Part shown: one piece after another, positions 1 to 10,285 of the stretch
How the letters are laid out: every line of letters starts with the position of its first letter
How positions within the stretch are numbered: the stretch's first letter is position 1
Assembly (NCBI GenBank): GCA_006844585.1
Contig: SPJM01000341.1
Span: forward strand, 1 to 64,000
Direction: 5' to 3'
Source: Methylococcaceae bacterium
GTDB taxonomy: Bacteria > Pseudomonadota > Gammaproteobacteria > Methylococcales > Methylomonadaceae
Length of the DNA: 64,000 bases
Program-made: the position numbers and the translations under genes
The notes under the pieces: model-generated
What the model saw: only the letters and a program-made list of their open reading frames with translations
Database searches by the model: none
Told to the model about the DNA's origin: nothing

Positions 1-996
1 TTGTAAACTGGCCGCTTCCGCGCTGGCGTCCCAAACCGTCAAAGAATGATCTGCATAGGCGCTGGAAGGAATAATGAATGGAAACATGGCGACGCCTAGC
101 GTCAAGACAATAGTCGCCAGCATCATGGAACTGAAAAACAAGGCTGTTCCAGCTTTATTTAAATAAGACAACAGCGCGCTAAAAGCAGCGCAGACAATCA
201 CGCCTGCCGGAATACCCCACAATACCGGGTAATGTCCATAATTATCCAGCCACAAGCCGGGGCCGTTTTTAACGGTTTTCTGTAACGGGTCAGAGACGGC
301 GCCGACATCAACCAAGCTGCTGATATGATAACCATGCAATTGAAAACTCCAAAAACCGACCGCAACAAACACCAAAATCAAAGACATCGCCGTCATCAAA
401 ATTAACGGCTTGATATCCGGGGTCACTTCCTCAACAGTTTTATATTGCAAATAAACCGCTCCCTGCAATAGAAACGCCGCCAACGTCAACATGGCGGTTA
501 ACATGGCGTATAGACTGAAAAAATCGATCAAACCGTTAAAAACAAGCCTGCCTGACTGTAATTCAAACTCAAACGCCACGCCTTGCATGATAATGCCGAC
601 CCCCATGCCCAGCATCCAAACCGTCAACAAGGCAATGCCTGACAAAACCAATTGAAATTTACGAGTACGCTGAATAAACCGCGCGGACAAGCAGAAACCA
701 AGCGGTCTGAACAAAAAAGCGGATAGCACAAAAAAAAGCGCCGCTTTCATAACAGCCAGTAAAACCATCCCCGGCAGAGGCCAAGCGGATAACAGAAAAA
801 AGCCGAGGACCATTAACCAAAGTTGAAGTATTCGCCAGCCATGACTGATATTCGGAAGAATATCATCAACCCGCTCAAAATAAGCCAATAAAATCGCCAT
901 CCCCAAGTCACGACCATTGGAAACCGCAAATACTATTAGAAAAACACCCAACCATCCCCACCAAATTAATCTGAGTGTTTCATAATCAAAAATCAT
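1..996 (-). CDS. cydB: Cytochrome bd ubiquinol oxidase subunit II (CydB), C-terminus cut off by the window edge
   Basis: Not in the ORF track because it runs off the edge. Minus-strand translation from 996 starts MIFDYETLRLIWWGWLGVFLIVFAVSNGRDLGMAILLAYF and continues as a multi-TM protein to ...SSAYADHSLTVWDASAS at the edge; typical of CydB. Confidence 0.88.
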   Translation of the reverse strand, partial: MIFDYETLRLIWWGWLGVFLIVFAVSNGRDLGMAILLAYFERVDDILPNISHGWRILQLWLMVLGFFLLSAWPLPGMVLLAVMKAALFFVLSAFLFRPLGFCLSARFIQRTRKFQLVLSGIALLTVWMLGMGVGIIMQGVAFEFELQSGRLVFNGLIDFFSLYAMLTAMLTLAAFLLQGAVYLQYKTVEEVTPDIKPLILMTAMSLILVFVAVGFWSFQLHGYHISSLVDVGAVSDPLQKTVKNGPGLWLDNYGHYPVLWGIPAGVIVCAAFSALLSYLNKAGTALFFSSMMLATIVLTLGVAMFPFIIPSSAYADHSLTVWDASAEAASLQ

Positions 997-1091
997 CGCT
1001 GACCTTCCCTGATTGCCGCTAGTTATAATCGGTTATACTAACCGCTCCCTTTGGCAAGCTCAAGATAGTATTCATTAACCTAATCGCCGCC

Positions 1092-1550
1092 ATGTCCAGC
1101 ACCAAAAAAAACTTTCAATCCCCATTAAAATTCCCTACGCCAAGCATTGCCCGCTATCAAGCGGAAATTTCTCGGCAACAGCAATTATTGAAAATCGTTA
1201 AACAAACGCTACCGAATGAATTAGCGCTCCATACCGCCCATTGCGTTCTCTCCAACCATAAACTCATTATATATACCGATTCCGCCGCCTGGGCGGCGCA
1301 ATTGCGATTCTATCATTCAACAATACTGAACCATTTACAATCCTCCGGCTGGCAAAGCATTCAACTGATTCAATTCAGAATTTTGCAATCCACGCAACAG
1401 CCCGCCAAAAGAAAGCCGATTATACCCAACCAAGAAAATATCAATGCGATACGCCAACAAATCAAAGCTACCGACAAAGACGCCCTGAGCCGCTCATTGA
1501 AAAAACTGTGCGATATTTTGGAAATCAAATCCAAACAAAAAACCCAATAA
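1092..1550 (+). CDS. DUF721 / DciA-like protein
   Basis: 152 aa with a DUF721-like LIIYTDSAAWAAQLRFYHSTILNHL segment. Confidence 0.65.
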   Translation: MSSTKKNFQSPLKFPTPSIARYQAEISRQQQLLKIVKQTLPNELALHTAHCVLSNHKLIIYTDSAAWAAQLRFYHSTILNHLQSSGWQSIQLIQFRILQSTQQPAKRKPIIPNQENINAIRQQIKATDKDALSRSLKKLCDILEIKSKQKTQ

Positions 1551-1751
1551 AACTTACTTGATATAAATTGAATATCGGACTGAAAAACCCTATATCTCAA
1601 ATAGTCATTAATTTAGCCTCGTCAATGATATTTATTGGAAAGGGAACTTTAAAACAATAACATCGTCACAAAGCCGTTTGAACTGAACTGATGACGATAG
1701 AATTTAAACGTCTAATCCATAGCAACTCGCTCTTAACAGGAATAGCGGACA

Positions 1752-2777
1752 GTGAATACGACAGAATTAATAAGGACACCTGATTTAACCATGACCGAAA
1801 CGCAGCTCAGCAGTACTCAAGCCGACTTACAAAAACTCAAATCCTATATTAATCAACAAATCATCGGCCAATCCTTATTGGTTGAGCGCATGCTGATCGC
1901 CTTGCTGGCGGATGGTCATATTCTGGTGGAAGGCGCGCCGGGCTTGGCAAAAACCCGCGCCATCAATGTCTTGAGCAAAGGTATTGAAGCCGATTTTCAC
2001 CGGGTGCAATTTACCCCCGATTTATTGCCCGCTGATTTAACCGGCACTGAAATTTATCGTCCTCAACAAGGCAGTTTTGAGTTTCAAAAAGGTCCGTTGT
2101 TTCATAATTTGATGTTAGCGGACGAAATCAATCGCTCTCCGGCTAAAGTGCAAGCCGCGTTACTGGAAGCAATGGCGGAACGGCAAATCACCGTCGGCGG
2201 CGCAAGTTATCAATTGCCTCAATTGTTTTTGGTGATGGCGACCCAAAACCCGCTGGAGCAGGAAGGCACTTATCCCTTACCGGAAGCGCAACTGGATCGT
2301 TTTTTATTACATATCAAAATCGATTACCCGGAAGCGGAACATGAAAAATCTATTTTAGCGCTGGCCAGAGCGGAAGCCAAAGGCGAAGCCGCTAGACAAA
2401 CCGGAGAAACGCCAAAGATTTCCCAACAATCCATATTCAACGCCCGCCGTGAAATACTGGACATTCATATGGCGGAAAGTCTGGAAAATTATTTATTGCA
2501 ACTGGTGCTGGCCACGCGCAACCCCGGCCTGTACGGCGACGATATGGCCAATTGGCTACAATACGGCGCCAGCCCGCGCGCCAGCATTGCCCTGGATCGC
2601 TGTTCGCGCGCCAAAGCCTGGCTGCAACAGCGCGATTTCGTCAGCCCGGAAGATATTCAGGATATAGCTTTTGATGTGTTAAGGCATCGTATTATTTTAT
2701 CTTATGAAGCGGAAGCCGAAGGCCTGAGCACCGACCTGGTGATAAAAGAACTGATCGCCCGCGTCGCCGTTCCTTAA
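1752..2777 (+). CDS. MoxR family AAA ATPase
   Basis: Walker A-like EGAPGLAKT, LADEINRSPAKVQAALLEAMAERQITVGG and ATQNPLEQEGTYPLPEAQLDRF. GTG start at 1752; ATG at 1791 is an alternative. Confidence 0.92.
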   Translation: MNTTELIRTPDLTMTETQLSSTQADLQKLKSYINQQIIGQSLLVERMLIALLADGHILVEGAPGLAKTRAINVLSKGIEADFHRVQFTPDLLPADLTGTEIYRPQQGSFEFQKGPLFHNLMLADEINRSPAKVQAALLEAMAERQITVGGASYQLPQLFLVMATQNPLEQEGTYPLPEAQLDRFLLHIKIDYPEAEHEKSILALARAEAKGEAARQTGETPKISQQSIFNARREILDIHMAESLENYLLQLVLATRNPGLYGDDMANWLQYGASPRASIALDRCSRAKAWLQQRDFVSPEDIQDIAFDVLRHRIILSYEAEAEGLSTDLVIKELIARVAVP

Positions 2778-2779
2778 CA

Positions 2780-3670
2780 ATGAAAGACCAGCTACAGACT
2801 CAGCAACGGGTCAGTGTACAGTTAAAGCCTTTATTAGACTTGAATAAACAGGCCGCCACCCTGAAGCTGCAACATCGACGCATAAAAGCCGGACAAAGCG
2901 GCGGTTATTTATCGCCGTTTAAAGGCCGCGGCATGGAATTTGATGAAGCGCGACTTTATCAAGCGGGCGATGATGTGCGCAGCATTGATTGGCGAGTGAC
3001 CGCCCGCACCGGCAAACCGCACACCAAATTATTTCGCGAAGAGCGGGAAAGACCGATCTTTATTTCCGTAGACTTCCGGCAAACCATGCACTTCGCCACC
3101 CGCGGCCGATTCAAATCCGTTCAAGCAGCCCATCTGGCCGCGATACTAGCCTGGGCCGGTCATCATCAGGGCGACCGCATCGGCGGCCAAATCTTCAGCG
3201 ATCAAGGCTGTCAGGAATTAAAACCGCAAAACGGCAAACACGCTGTATTGCGCCTTTGCAACGCCTTGGTTAAACCGCAATTGAATGCCCGCCAGGACAT
3301 GTCGCTGGACGCAGTGATCCTCCGCTTATTGCAACACGCCAAACCGGGCAGCCGAGTCTACTTGATCAGCGATTTTCGGGGACTCAACCACACGGTGGAA
3401 AACCATCTAGCCAAACTCGCCAGACATTGTGAAATTGTGCTGATTCAAGTTTATGACGCTTTGGAAAGCCGATTACCCGGCAAAGGCCGTTATCGTTTCA
3501 CCAATGGCGACCGCGACATCACCATAGACGCGCGCGACCGCCAACGCATCCGGAACTATCAACAGCGTTTCCAACATTTGCAGCAGCAATTGCAGCAATT
3601 AAGCCAAAAACTGCATCTGGTTTATTTGCCTTGTTTGACCACTGCATCCGTTGTCGAGGTATTACGCTAA
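2780..3670 (+). CDS. DUF58 domain-containing protein
   Basis: Contains GRGMEFDEARLYQAGDDVRSIDWRVTARTGKPHTKLFREERERP, the DUF58 signature; follows the MoxR gene. Confidence 0.92.
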   Translation: MKDQLQTQQRVSVQLKPLLDLNKQAATLKLQHRRIKAGQSGGYLSPFKGRGMEFDEARLYQAGDDVRSIDWRVTARTGKPHTKLFREERERPIFISVDFRQTMHFATRGRFKSVQAAHLAAILAWAGHHQGDRIGGQIFSDQGCQELKPQNGKHAVLRLCNALVKPQLNARQDMSLDAVILRLLQHAKPGSRVYLISDFRGLNHTVENHLAKLARHCEIVLIQVYDALESRLPGKGRYRFTNGDRDITIDARDRQRIRNYQQRFQHLQQQLQQLSQKLHLVYLPCLTTASVVEVLR

Positions 3671-4131
3671 TGCAACCGACCTTGGAACTGCGCGACATCC
3701 ATTTACCGGAAACCATCGGTTGGTGGCCGCCCGCCTTTGGGTGGTGGATTTTATTGGCGCTGGTTTTACTATGCCTATACGGTTTATACCGGGCTTATAA
3801 AAAACTGACCCGCAAAACAGCGGCCAAAGCCGCGCTTAAATTAATTGTGCAAATCCGCGACGATGAAGCGCTCAATGATTTACAACTCGTTGAACAACTT
3901 TCCGCGCTGCTACGCCGGATTGTCATCAGTTCGCCGCTTTCAGCACAACAAGCCGGGCTGAGCGGCGATGCCTGGCTACGGCATTTAGATCACAGCATGG
4001 AAGGGCGACCTTTCAGCGATGGCGTCGGCCGCTGTCTGGCGAACGCCCATTATCGTCGGCAATTGCCGAAAAACATCGACAAGGCGGCATTAATACAACT
4101 GTGTGAAGACTGGATAAAAAAACAACCATGA
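3670..4131 (+). CDS. DUF4381-like membrane protein
   Basis: N-terminal TM (WWPPAFGWWILLALVLLCLYGLYRAY) and position between DUF58 and VWA genes. Start chosen at ATG 3670, which overlaps the upstream stop (TAATG); the ORF track starts at 3631. Confidence 0.8.
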   Translation: MQPTLELRDIHLPETIGWWPPAFGWWILLALVLLCLYGLYRAYKKLTRKTAAKAALKLIVQIRDDEALNDLQLVEQLSALLRRIVISSPLSAQQAGLSGDAWLRHLDHSMEGRPFSDGVGRCLANAHYRRQLPKNIDKAALIQLCEDWIKKQP

Positions 4132-5120
4132 TACATCTGCAATGGCCCCTGGTTTTATTGGCGATTCCCTTGCCAATTCTGTTCAGAATCCTGTTGCCGG
4201 CGCATCAGGTAGAACAAGACGCTGCTTTAAAAGTCCCCTTTTTAGAGGATTTCGGCGTTAACAACTCACAAGTCGTTCGCCAGCCGCAACAATGGCCGTT
4301 ATGGATTGCCGTTTGCGGCTGGTGCCTATTAGTTCTGGCCGCGGCCAGACCGCAATGGCTGGGCGAACCGATAGAGCAAGCCATCAGCGGTCGCGATTTG
4401 ATGTTGGCTGTCGATGTATCCGGCAGTATGGAAGAACAAGACTTTATCCTCGAAGGCAGTCCGGTAGATCGCTTAACCGCCACCAAACAAGTCGCCGGAT
4501 CGTTTATCGAACGGCGCGTCGGCGACCGGGTCGGTTTGATCTTATTCGGCACCACCGCTTATTTACAAACTCCGCTGACTTTCGACCGAAAAACCCTGAA
4601 AACCTTGCTCAATGAAGCCTTTATCGGGATTACCGATAACGACCCGGCCACCTCTATCGGCGACGCCATCGGTTTGGCGGTCAAGCGTTTAAAACAGCAA
4701 TCCGCCGACAGCCGAGTATTGATATTACTGACCGACGGCGCCAATACCGCCGGTGAAGTCACCCCCTTACGCGCCGCTGAGCTGGCCGCTGAAAACCAAT
4801 TAAAAATCTATACCATCGGCATCGGCGCTGATGAAATGATTATTCGCAGTTTTTTCGGCAATCGCCGGGTCAATCCTTCCCGAGACCTGGATGAAGCCAC
4901 CCTGCGAACGATTGCCGAAAAAACCGGCGGCCAATATTTCAGAGCCCACAATACTGAAGAGCTGGATAAAATTTATCGTTTGCTGGATGTCTTTGAACCG
5001 GTGGAAAAAGATCAGCAATTTTTTCGCCCTCGCAGCGAACTTTACCCTTGGCCGCTGGGCATCGCTTTAATCATCGCCACCCTACTGGCAATCATGCGTT
5101 TAAGAGGTCTGCATGGCTGA
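4128..5120 (+). CDS. batA: VWA domain membrane protein, BatA-like
   Basis: VWA MIDAS DVSGSMEEQD, flanking TM helices, operon context. Confidence 0.88.
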   Translation: MIHLQWPLVLLAIPLPILFRILLPAHQVEQDAALKVPFLEDFGVNNSQVVRQPQQWPLWIAVCGWCLLVLAAARPQWLGEPIEQAISGRDLMLAVDVSGSMEEQDFILEGSPVDRLTATKQVAGSFIERRVGDRVGLILFGTTAYLQTPLTFDRKTLKTLLNEAFIGITDNDPATSIGDAIGLAVKRLKQQSADSRVLILLTDGANTAGEVTPLRAAELAAENQLKIYTIGIGADEMIIRSFFGNRRVNPSRDLDEATLRTIAEKTGGQYFRAHNTEELDKIYRLLDVFEPVEKDQQFFRPRSELYPWPLGIALIIATLLAIMRLRGLHG

Positions 5121-6912
5121 ATTTCATTTCATTCGCCCCTATTGTTTATTAGCTCTGATTCCAGCTCTAACCTTATTCATTCTACTGTTGCGGCATAAGC
5201 TGAACAGCGGCAATTGGAACACGGTTTGCGACCCGGAGCTATTGCCTTTTTTATTGCAGGAAAAACCCAGCCAACAAAACAACGCGCCTTTAATCGGCGC
5301 TATATTGGCGACGCTATTGACGATTCTGGCGATGGCGGGCCCTACCTGGGAACGCATTCCGGCTCCGGCATTTCGTAATGAGGCGGCGCTGGTGATCGCC
5401 TTGGATTTATCTCGCTCCATGGACGCCAATGACATCAAACCCAGTCGCTTAAGTCGCGCCCGTTACAAAATCGCCGATATTCTGCAGCAACGCAAAGACG
5501 GCCAAACCGCCTTATTAGCCTATGCCGGCGATGCTTTTGTGGTAACCCCTCTCACTCAAGATACCGAAACCATCGCCAGCCAACTGCAGGCTTTATCCAC
5601 CGATATTATGCCGGCGCAAGGCAGCGATACGGTATCCGCCATACAATCAGCGATTCGACTACTCAAACAAACCGGCCTGCAAGAAGGCCATATCTTATTG
5701 ATCAGCGATGATATTGATGATCAAATCACCGATCTGGCGAAAAAAATCCTCGGTCGATACCAGTTATCCGTTTTAGGCGTCGGCGCTCCGGAAGGTGCGC
5801 CGATTCCCGGCAAACAAGGCGGATTCGTGAAAGATGCTGAAGGCAATATCGTGGTTCCAAAGTTGGATGCCGCCAAACTTTCCGCCCTGGCGCAGGCGGG
5901 CCGCGGCCATTATCAAACCGTCAGCGCCAACGACAACGATATTGACTATTTACTCAGCAAACTGGACAGCCCGCTCAGCGATGCAGAAAACGCTGAAAAC
6001 CCGCTGTACATGGATATTTGGGCGGAAAAAGGCCCTTGGTTATTGTTAGCGGCGCTGCCGCTGGTCGCCTTGTCTTTTCGTAAAGGTCTGCTTAGTTTGG
6101 CTTTTCTGATCTTGCTGCCTTTTCCGCAAGACAGTTACGCGCTGTCGTGGAACGACTTATGGCAAACCGACGACCAACAAGCCCAACAAGCCTGGCGGCA
6201 ACAAGACTATTCGGCCGCCGCTGAAAAATTTCAAAATCCGGACTGGAAAGCCGCCGCCCAATTCAAAGCCGGGCAATATCAACAAGCAGCGGAAACCCTG
6301 GCCGAATCAACTAGCGCCGACGGTCAATACAACCGCGGCAACGCGCTGGCCAAGGCTGGACAATTACAACAAGCCCTGGATGCTTATCAACAAGCCTTAA
6401 CAATAAATCCTGAACATCAAGACGCGCTTCACAACAAGCAACAAGTGGAAAAGCTTCTCCAGGAACAGCAACAACAGCAGCAGGAAAATCAATCCTCCGA
6501 ACAAGGCGATCAACAACAATCACCGGAAGACGGCCAACCATCCGAAGATCAATCCTCGAATAGCGAACAGTCGCAATCAAGCGAATCACAGTCTTCAGAA
6601 GACCGCAATGCACAACAAAATTCAGACCAAAATCAACAGGCTGAACAACAAGCACAGGATGCAAGCGAAAACGAACCGGAAAATGCCCAAGAGCAGCACA
6701 ATCAAGCCCAGGCGGAAGAATCAGAAGAGCAGTCGGAAGATCAAACTGAAGCCAGCGCCAGCCAAGCCATAGAAAGCTCAGATGAAAATCAGCAAGCCTC
6801 GGAGCAATGGTTAAACCGCATTCCTGATAATCCTTCCGGCTTGCTGAAACGTAAATTCCAATATCAATATAAACAACGCGGACAATCGCGCCAACAAAAC
6901 AAACAATGGTAA
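5113..6912 (+). CDS. VWA + TPR protein, BatB/BatC fusion with Q/S/E-rich C-terminus
   Basis: VWA motif DLSRSMDAND, then TPR (YNRGNALAKAGQLQQALDAYQQALTINPEHQDALHN), then a long Gln/Ser/Glu-rich tail. Confidence 0.88.
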   Translation: MAEFHFIRPYCLLALIPALTLFILLLRHKLNSGNWNTVCDPELLPFLLQEKPSQQNNAPLIGAILATLLTILAMAGPTWERIPAPAFRNEAALVIALDLSRSMDANDIKPSRLSRARYKIADILQQRKDGQTALLAYAGDAFVVTPLTQDTETIASQLQALSTDIMPAQGSDTVSAIQSAIRLLKQTGLQEGHILLISDDIDDQITDLAKKILGRYQLSVLGVGAPEGAPIPGKQGGFVKDAEGNIVVPKLDAAKLSALAQAGRGHYQTVSANDNDIDYLLSKLDSPLSDAENAENPLYMDIWAEKGPWLLLAALPLVALSFRKGLLSLAFLILLPFPQDSYALSWNDLWQTDDQQAQQAWRQQDYSAAAEKFQNPDWKAAAQFKAGQYQQAAETLAESTSADGQYNRGNALAKAGQLQQALDAYQQALTINPEHQDALHNKQQVEKLLQEQQQQQQENQSSEQGDQQQSPEDGQPSEDQSSNSEQSQSSESQSSEDRNAQQNSDQNQQAEQQAQDASENEPENAQEQHNQAQAEESEEQSEDQTEASASQAIESSDENQQASEQWLNRIPDNPSGLLKRKFQYQYKQRGQSRQQNKQW

Positions 6913-6919
6913 GCCATCC

Positions 6920-8596
6920 ATGTTGAAGTTATTTCGTCTTTTTTTATTTTTATACCTGTTGCCGGGGTTCAGTACATCCGTTTTCGCCGTTGAAATTAAA
7001 GTTAAGCTGGATAGAAACCCGGTCAATATTAACGATTCATTTTTGTTAACATTCAGTTCGAACGAATCGCCGGATGATGATCCTGATTTCTCGCCGCTGG
7101 AACAAGACTTTGAAATTCTCAATCAACAACAAAACAGCAGCACCTCTATTATTAACGGTAATTTCACCCGTCAATTGACTTGGAATTTATACTTAATGCC
7201 CAAACGCAGCGGTCGCTTAAAAATACCGGCGATCCGATTTGGCGATGATGCAAGTCAGGCGATAAATCTACAGGTTACCGACCAGCCGCAAAACATAAAC
7301 AGCAATGAACCGATTTTTTTGGAAGTGAACGTACAGCCGAATAAACCCTATGTTCAATCCCAAGTTATTTATACCTTGAAATTCTATCGCAATGTTCAAA
7401 TTAGCCAAGCCAGCTTAACGGAACCGCAACTGGAAAACGCCGTCATCGAAAAACTCGGTGAAGACAGCACTTACACGACTCAAATCAACGGCGTCGAATA
7501 TGCAATCACCGAACGAAAATACGCGATTTTCCCACAGCAAAGCGGGCAAATGGAAATCGCCCCCTTGACCTTAACCGCCGAAGTGGTCAACAGACAACGG
7601 CAACGATTCGGCGGCTTTTTCAATTCCCGTGGCGGCCAAACCAAACGCGTCCGCTCACAAGCCGTCACCCTGGACGTGCAAGCAATACCCGAAACTTACC
7701 AACACGCCCACTGGCTGCCGGCCCGGCAATTGCACTTAAGAGAACAATGGTCGGCGGATAAATTGGAAGTCAAAGTCGGTGAACCGCTTACCCGCACCTT
7801 AACCCTACTGGCGCAAGGCGCAACCGCCGGACAACTGCCGGAATTAGGCGAATTATCCCAATCCGAAGATTTGAAAAACTATCCTGATCAACCGGTATTA
7901 AAAGAACAAAAGAAAGCTGAAGGTCTCATTGCTTTTCGCGAAGAGAAAATAGCCTTCATTCCCGCCCACCCCGGTCAATATCAATTACCGGCGATAGAAA
8001 TCCCCTGGTTCAATATCGCCACCGGCCAAATTGAATTTGCTCGCTTACCCGCCGTGAATATCACCGCGGTGGCGGTTGCCCAACAAGCGCAAAGCGAAAG
8101 CGCCCCGCCGATATTGAATGCAGACGCCGCACCACCGATCAAAATCGTCGAAAAATCCGCCAAACCTTATTGGATGTGGATATCCATTCTGTTAGCCTTG
8201 GGTTGGACGGCGAATATCGTTTACTTGCTTAGAAAAAGAAAAAATAACCCATTAAGCGAACAAGCCACAAATCCGCCGCAACAAGCTGACTTAAAAAGCA
8301 TTCAAAAAGCGTTAAAACAAAGTTGTGAACAAAACAACCCGCAAGCCGCGAGGCAGGCCTTATTGGAATGGGGGAAAGAGCAATACAATGCCTATAATTT
8401 AGCGGCTTTATCACCGAATTGCAGTTCTGAATTAAAAGCGCAAATTCAGCTATTAAACCAATCCTTATACGCCGCTACGCCTCAGGCATGGGATGGTCAG
8501 ATGCTGTTTCAGACTTTTTTGGCTAATCAAACCAGGCAAGATAATGCGGAAGACGGCAACGCTGAAGTTTTGAAGCCTTTATACCCGGCTAATTGA
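6920..8596 (+). CDS. batD: BatD family protein
   Basis: Signal peptide, KLDRNPVNINDSFLLTF, C-terminal TM; last gene of the MoxR-Bat cluster. Confidence 0.85.
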   Translation: MLKLFRLFLFLYLLPGFSTSVFAVEIKVKLDRNPVNINDSFLLTFSSNESPDDDPDFSPLEQDFEILNQQQNSSTSIINGNFTRQLTWNLYLMPKRSGRLKIPAIRFGDDASQAINLQVTDQPQNINSNEPIFLEVNVQPNKPYVQSQVIYTLKFYRNVQISQASLTEPQLENAVIEKLGEDSTYTTQINGVEYAITERKYAIFPQQSGQMEIAPLTLTAEVVNRQRQRFGGFFNSRGGQTKRVRSQAVTLDVQAIPETYQHAHWLPARQLHLREQWSADKLEVKVGEPLTRTLTLLAQGATAGQLPELGELSQSEDLKNYPDQPVLKEQKKAEGLIAFREEKIAFIPAHPGQYQLPAIEIPWFNIATGQIEFARLPAVNITAVAVAQQAQSESAPPILNADAAPPIKIVEKSAKPYWMWISILLALGWTANIVYLLRKRKNNPLSEQATNPPQQADLKSIQKALKQSCEQNNPQAARQALLEWGKEQYNAYNLAALSPNCSSELKAQIQLLNQSLYAATPQAWDGQMLFQTFLANQTRQDNAEDGNAEVLKPLYPAN

Positions 8597-8666
8597 GTTT
8601 GAAATCGAACTTTATTTGTTTTTTGTAGGCCCAATACATTAACAATTCAAACCGCAGGAGTAAACA

Positions 8667-8936
8667 ATGGAAATTCATGTTTATGACACCTATGTTACCG
8701 CACACGATCAACATATTATGCACTTTGATGTTTTTATGGCTGAAAAAGACGACCAAAAAGCCATTGAATACGCCAAACAATGGTTAAATTCAATCGGTGA
8801 AACAGACGCCATAGTGTCCAGTAAAGAATGTCGCTTCTGCCATACTCAACAAGCCCCGGTAGAAGTGACCGAGGCCATCCAACAGCAAGGCTATTTCATT
8901 TATCAGATGGAAGGTTGCCCGTTTCCTTCTTCCTGA
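8667..8936 (+). CDS. DUF2024 family protein
   Basis: 89 aa, MEIHVYDTYVTAHDQHIMHFDVF...CRFCH; DUF2024-like. Confidence 0.75.
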   Translation: MEIHVYDTYVTAHDQHIMHFDVFMAEKDDQKAIEYAKQWLNSIGETDAIVSSKECRFCHTQQAPVEVTEAIQQQGYFIYQMEGCPFPSS

Positions 8937-9013
8937 TTATTAGCCAAGTTCATAATCACCATCCAACTATGCGAATGATTTTATGAAATGTGTCGTTTGC
9001 AAAGGAACTGCTG

Positions 9014-9403
9014 TTACACACCCTCATGTAAGCTGATATCAGAAAGCGCCAACAAGTCTCGCTCCAATAAAATGCTATCGCCTAAATTCAGCTCAACTAA
9101 CCGGCGTAATTGGGAAATACTTTCAATATCAATATGCTCACATTTAAAGCCGACTTTGTTGCCGATGACATGACTGACGCTGAGCTCCATTTTTATTTCA
9201 ACGTCTTCCGATAAGGCAATTGATAAGGTAAACAACTCATCCGGATTGCTTTCCCATGGCTCCTTGAACTCCAATAAACAACCTTTTAAGGACAAATCCA
9301 AAGTTGTACAACTTAAAACTCCATTGGCAGTTTCCAGAGTCGCATCGGCATCATAAATAATTCTATGGAATTTACGCTTTTCATCCAAATTTTCAAGTGT
9401 CAT
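9014..9403 (-). CDS. PilZ domain protein
   Basis: 129 aa; RKFHRIIYDADATLETANG...TLDLSLKGCLLEF fits the PilZ RxxxR...D/NxSxxG pattern. Confidence 0.8.
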   Translation of the reverse strand: MTLENLDEKRKFHRIIYDADATLETANGVLSCTTLDLSLKGCLLEFKEPWESNPDELFTLSIALSEDVEIKMELSVSHVIGNKVGFKCEHIDIESISQLRRLVELNLGDSILLERDLLALSDISLHEGV

Positions 9404-9415
9404 CGCCGCCTCCGA

Positions 9416-10063
9416 TCAGGCAAAAAACTGCATACTGGTTTTATCAATCTGAATAATGTCATTATTTTCCAGCTTGATGGAGCTGTCGCCTAGCGGATTA
9501 TTATTGATCATCATTTTTTCACCGTTTTCCAAGGCTGAAATGTAATATCCTTCTTTTCTTCGAGCAACTACGGCAATCCCTGATTCACTATTGCCGATAC
9601 GATTCAATGTTTTTTTCAAAGTCATGATTCTGCCGATATGACGACCGTTCATAATTTGCAGATTTGCCTCATGTGTCCTAGCGGCATCTTCGGCTTGTTG
9701 ATCAACTGCTTCGCCTGCTAGAGGCTCCGGTTCATTGTCATCGACAATTTTTGCGGGCGATTCCAGAAAAGACTCCGAATTCACAGCAAAAATAATGGTA
9801 TGTTTACCGATATTAATTCTATCGTTATCGACCAGCATGTGCTCTTTGATCGGCTGATTATTGATAATCAATGGATACTCATCATTAAGCTGCTTAATAA
9901 TGCAACCGCTATCTTTAATTATGACCGCCGCGTGACAAGGGGCCATAGCCAAACTATCAACGATAATATCGTTGGTTTCATCACGACCGACATGTAAAAC
10001 ACCCGAGTCATAAATTTTGGAACTGATTGCTTTTTCTTTAAAATAAACAGTAAATTTTGCCAT
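9416..10063 (-). CDS. FHA domain protein
   Basis: Two FHA-like segments (HVGRDETNDIIVDSLAMAPCHAAVI and RIGNSESGIAVVARRKEGYYI). Confidence 0.75.
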   Translation of the reverse strand: MAKFTVYFKEKAISSKIYDSGVLHVGRDETNDIIVDSLAMAPCHAAVIIKDSGCIIKQLNDEYPLIINNQPIKEHMLVDNDRINIGKHTIIFAVNSESFLESPAKIVDDNEPEPLAGEAVDQQAEDAARTHEANLQIMNGRHIGRIMTLKKTLNRIGNSESGIAVVARRKEGYYISALENGEKMMINNNPLGDSSIKLENNDIIQIDKTSMQFFA

Positions 10064-10255
10064 TGATCTTTATAGACACCTTGATTTAACGGTTTAGCCG
10101 CTCTTTCAATAAGAACCGGTTCTACAGCAATTAGAAGTATAGCTAATAAAATTCGTTTTGTAACCAATCCTGAGACGTTAAAACCAACGTTATCCAAGTT
10201 TCCAAGGAAGCATAGCTCAACGCCTCCAATTTAACTCATTTTTTCTTAATCAATC

Positions 10256-10285
10256 CTTAGGAACGGGTTCGTGAACGTTCCTAAG
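10256..10285. repeat. Short AGGAACG-type hairpin overlapping the 3' end of the CorB-like gene
   Basis: 10-bp perfect inverted repeat CTTAGGAACG...CGTTCCTAAG. Confidence 0.85.
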
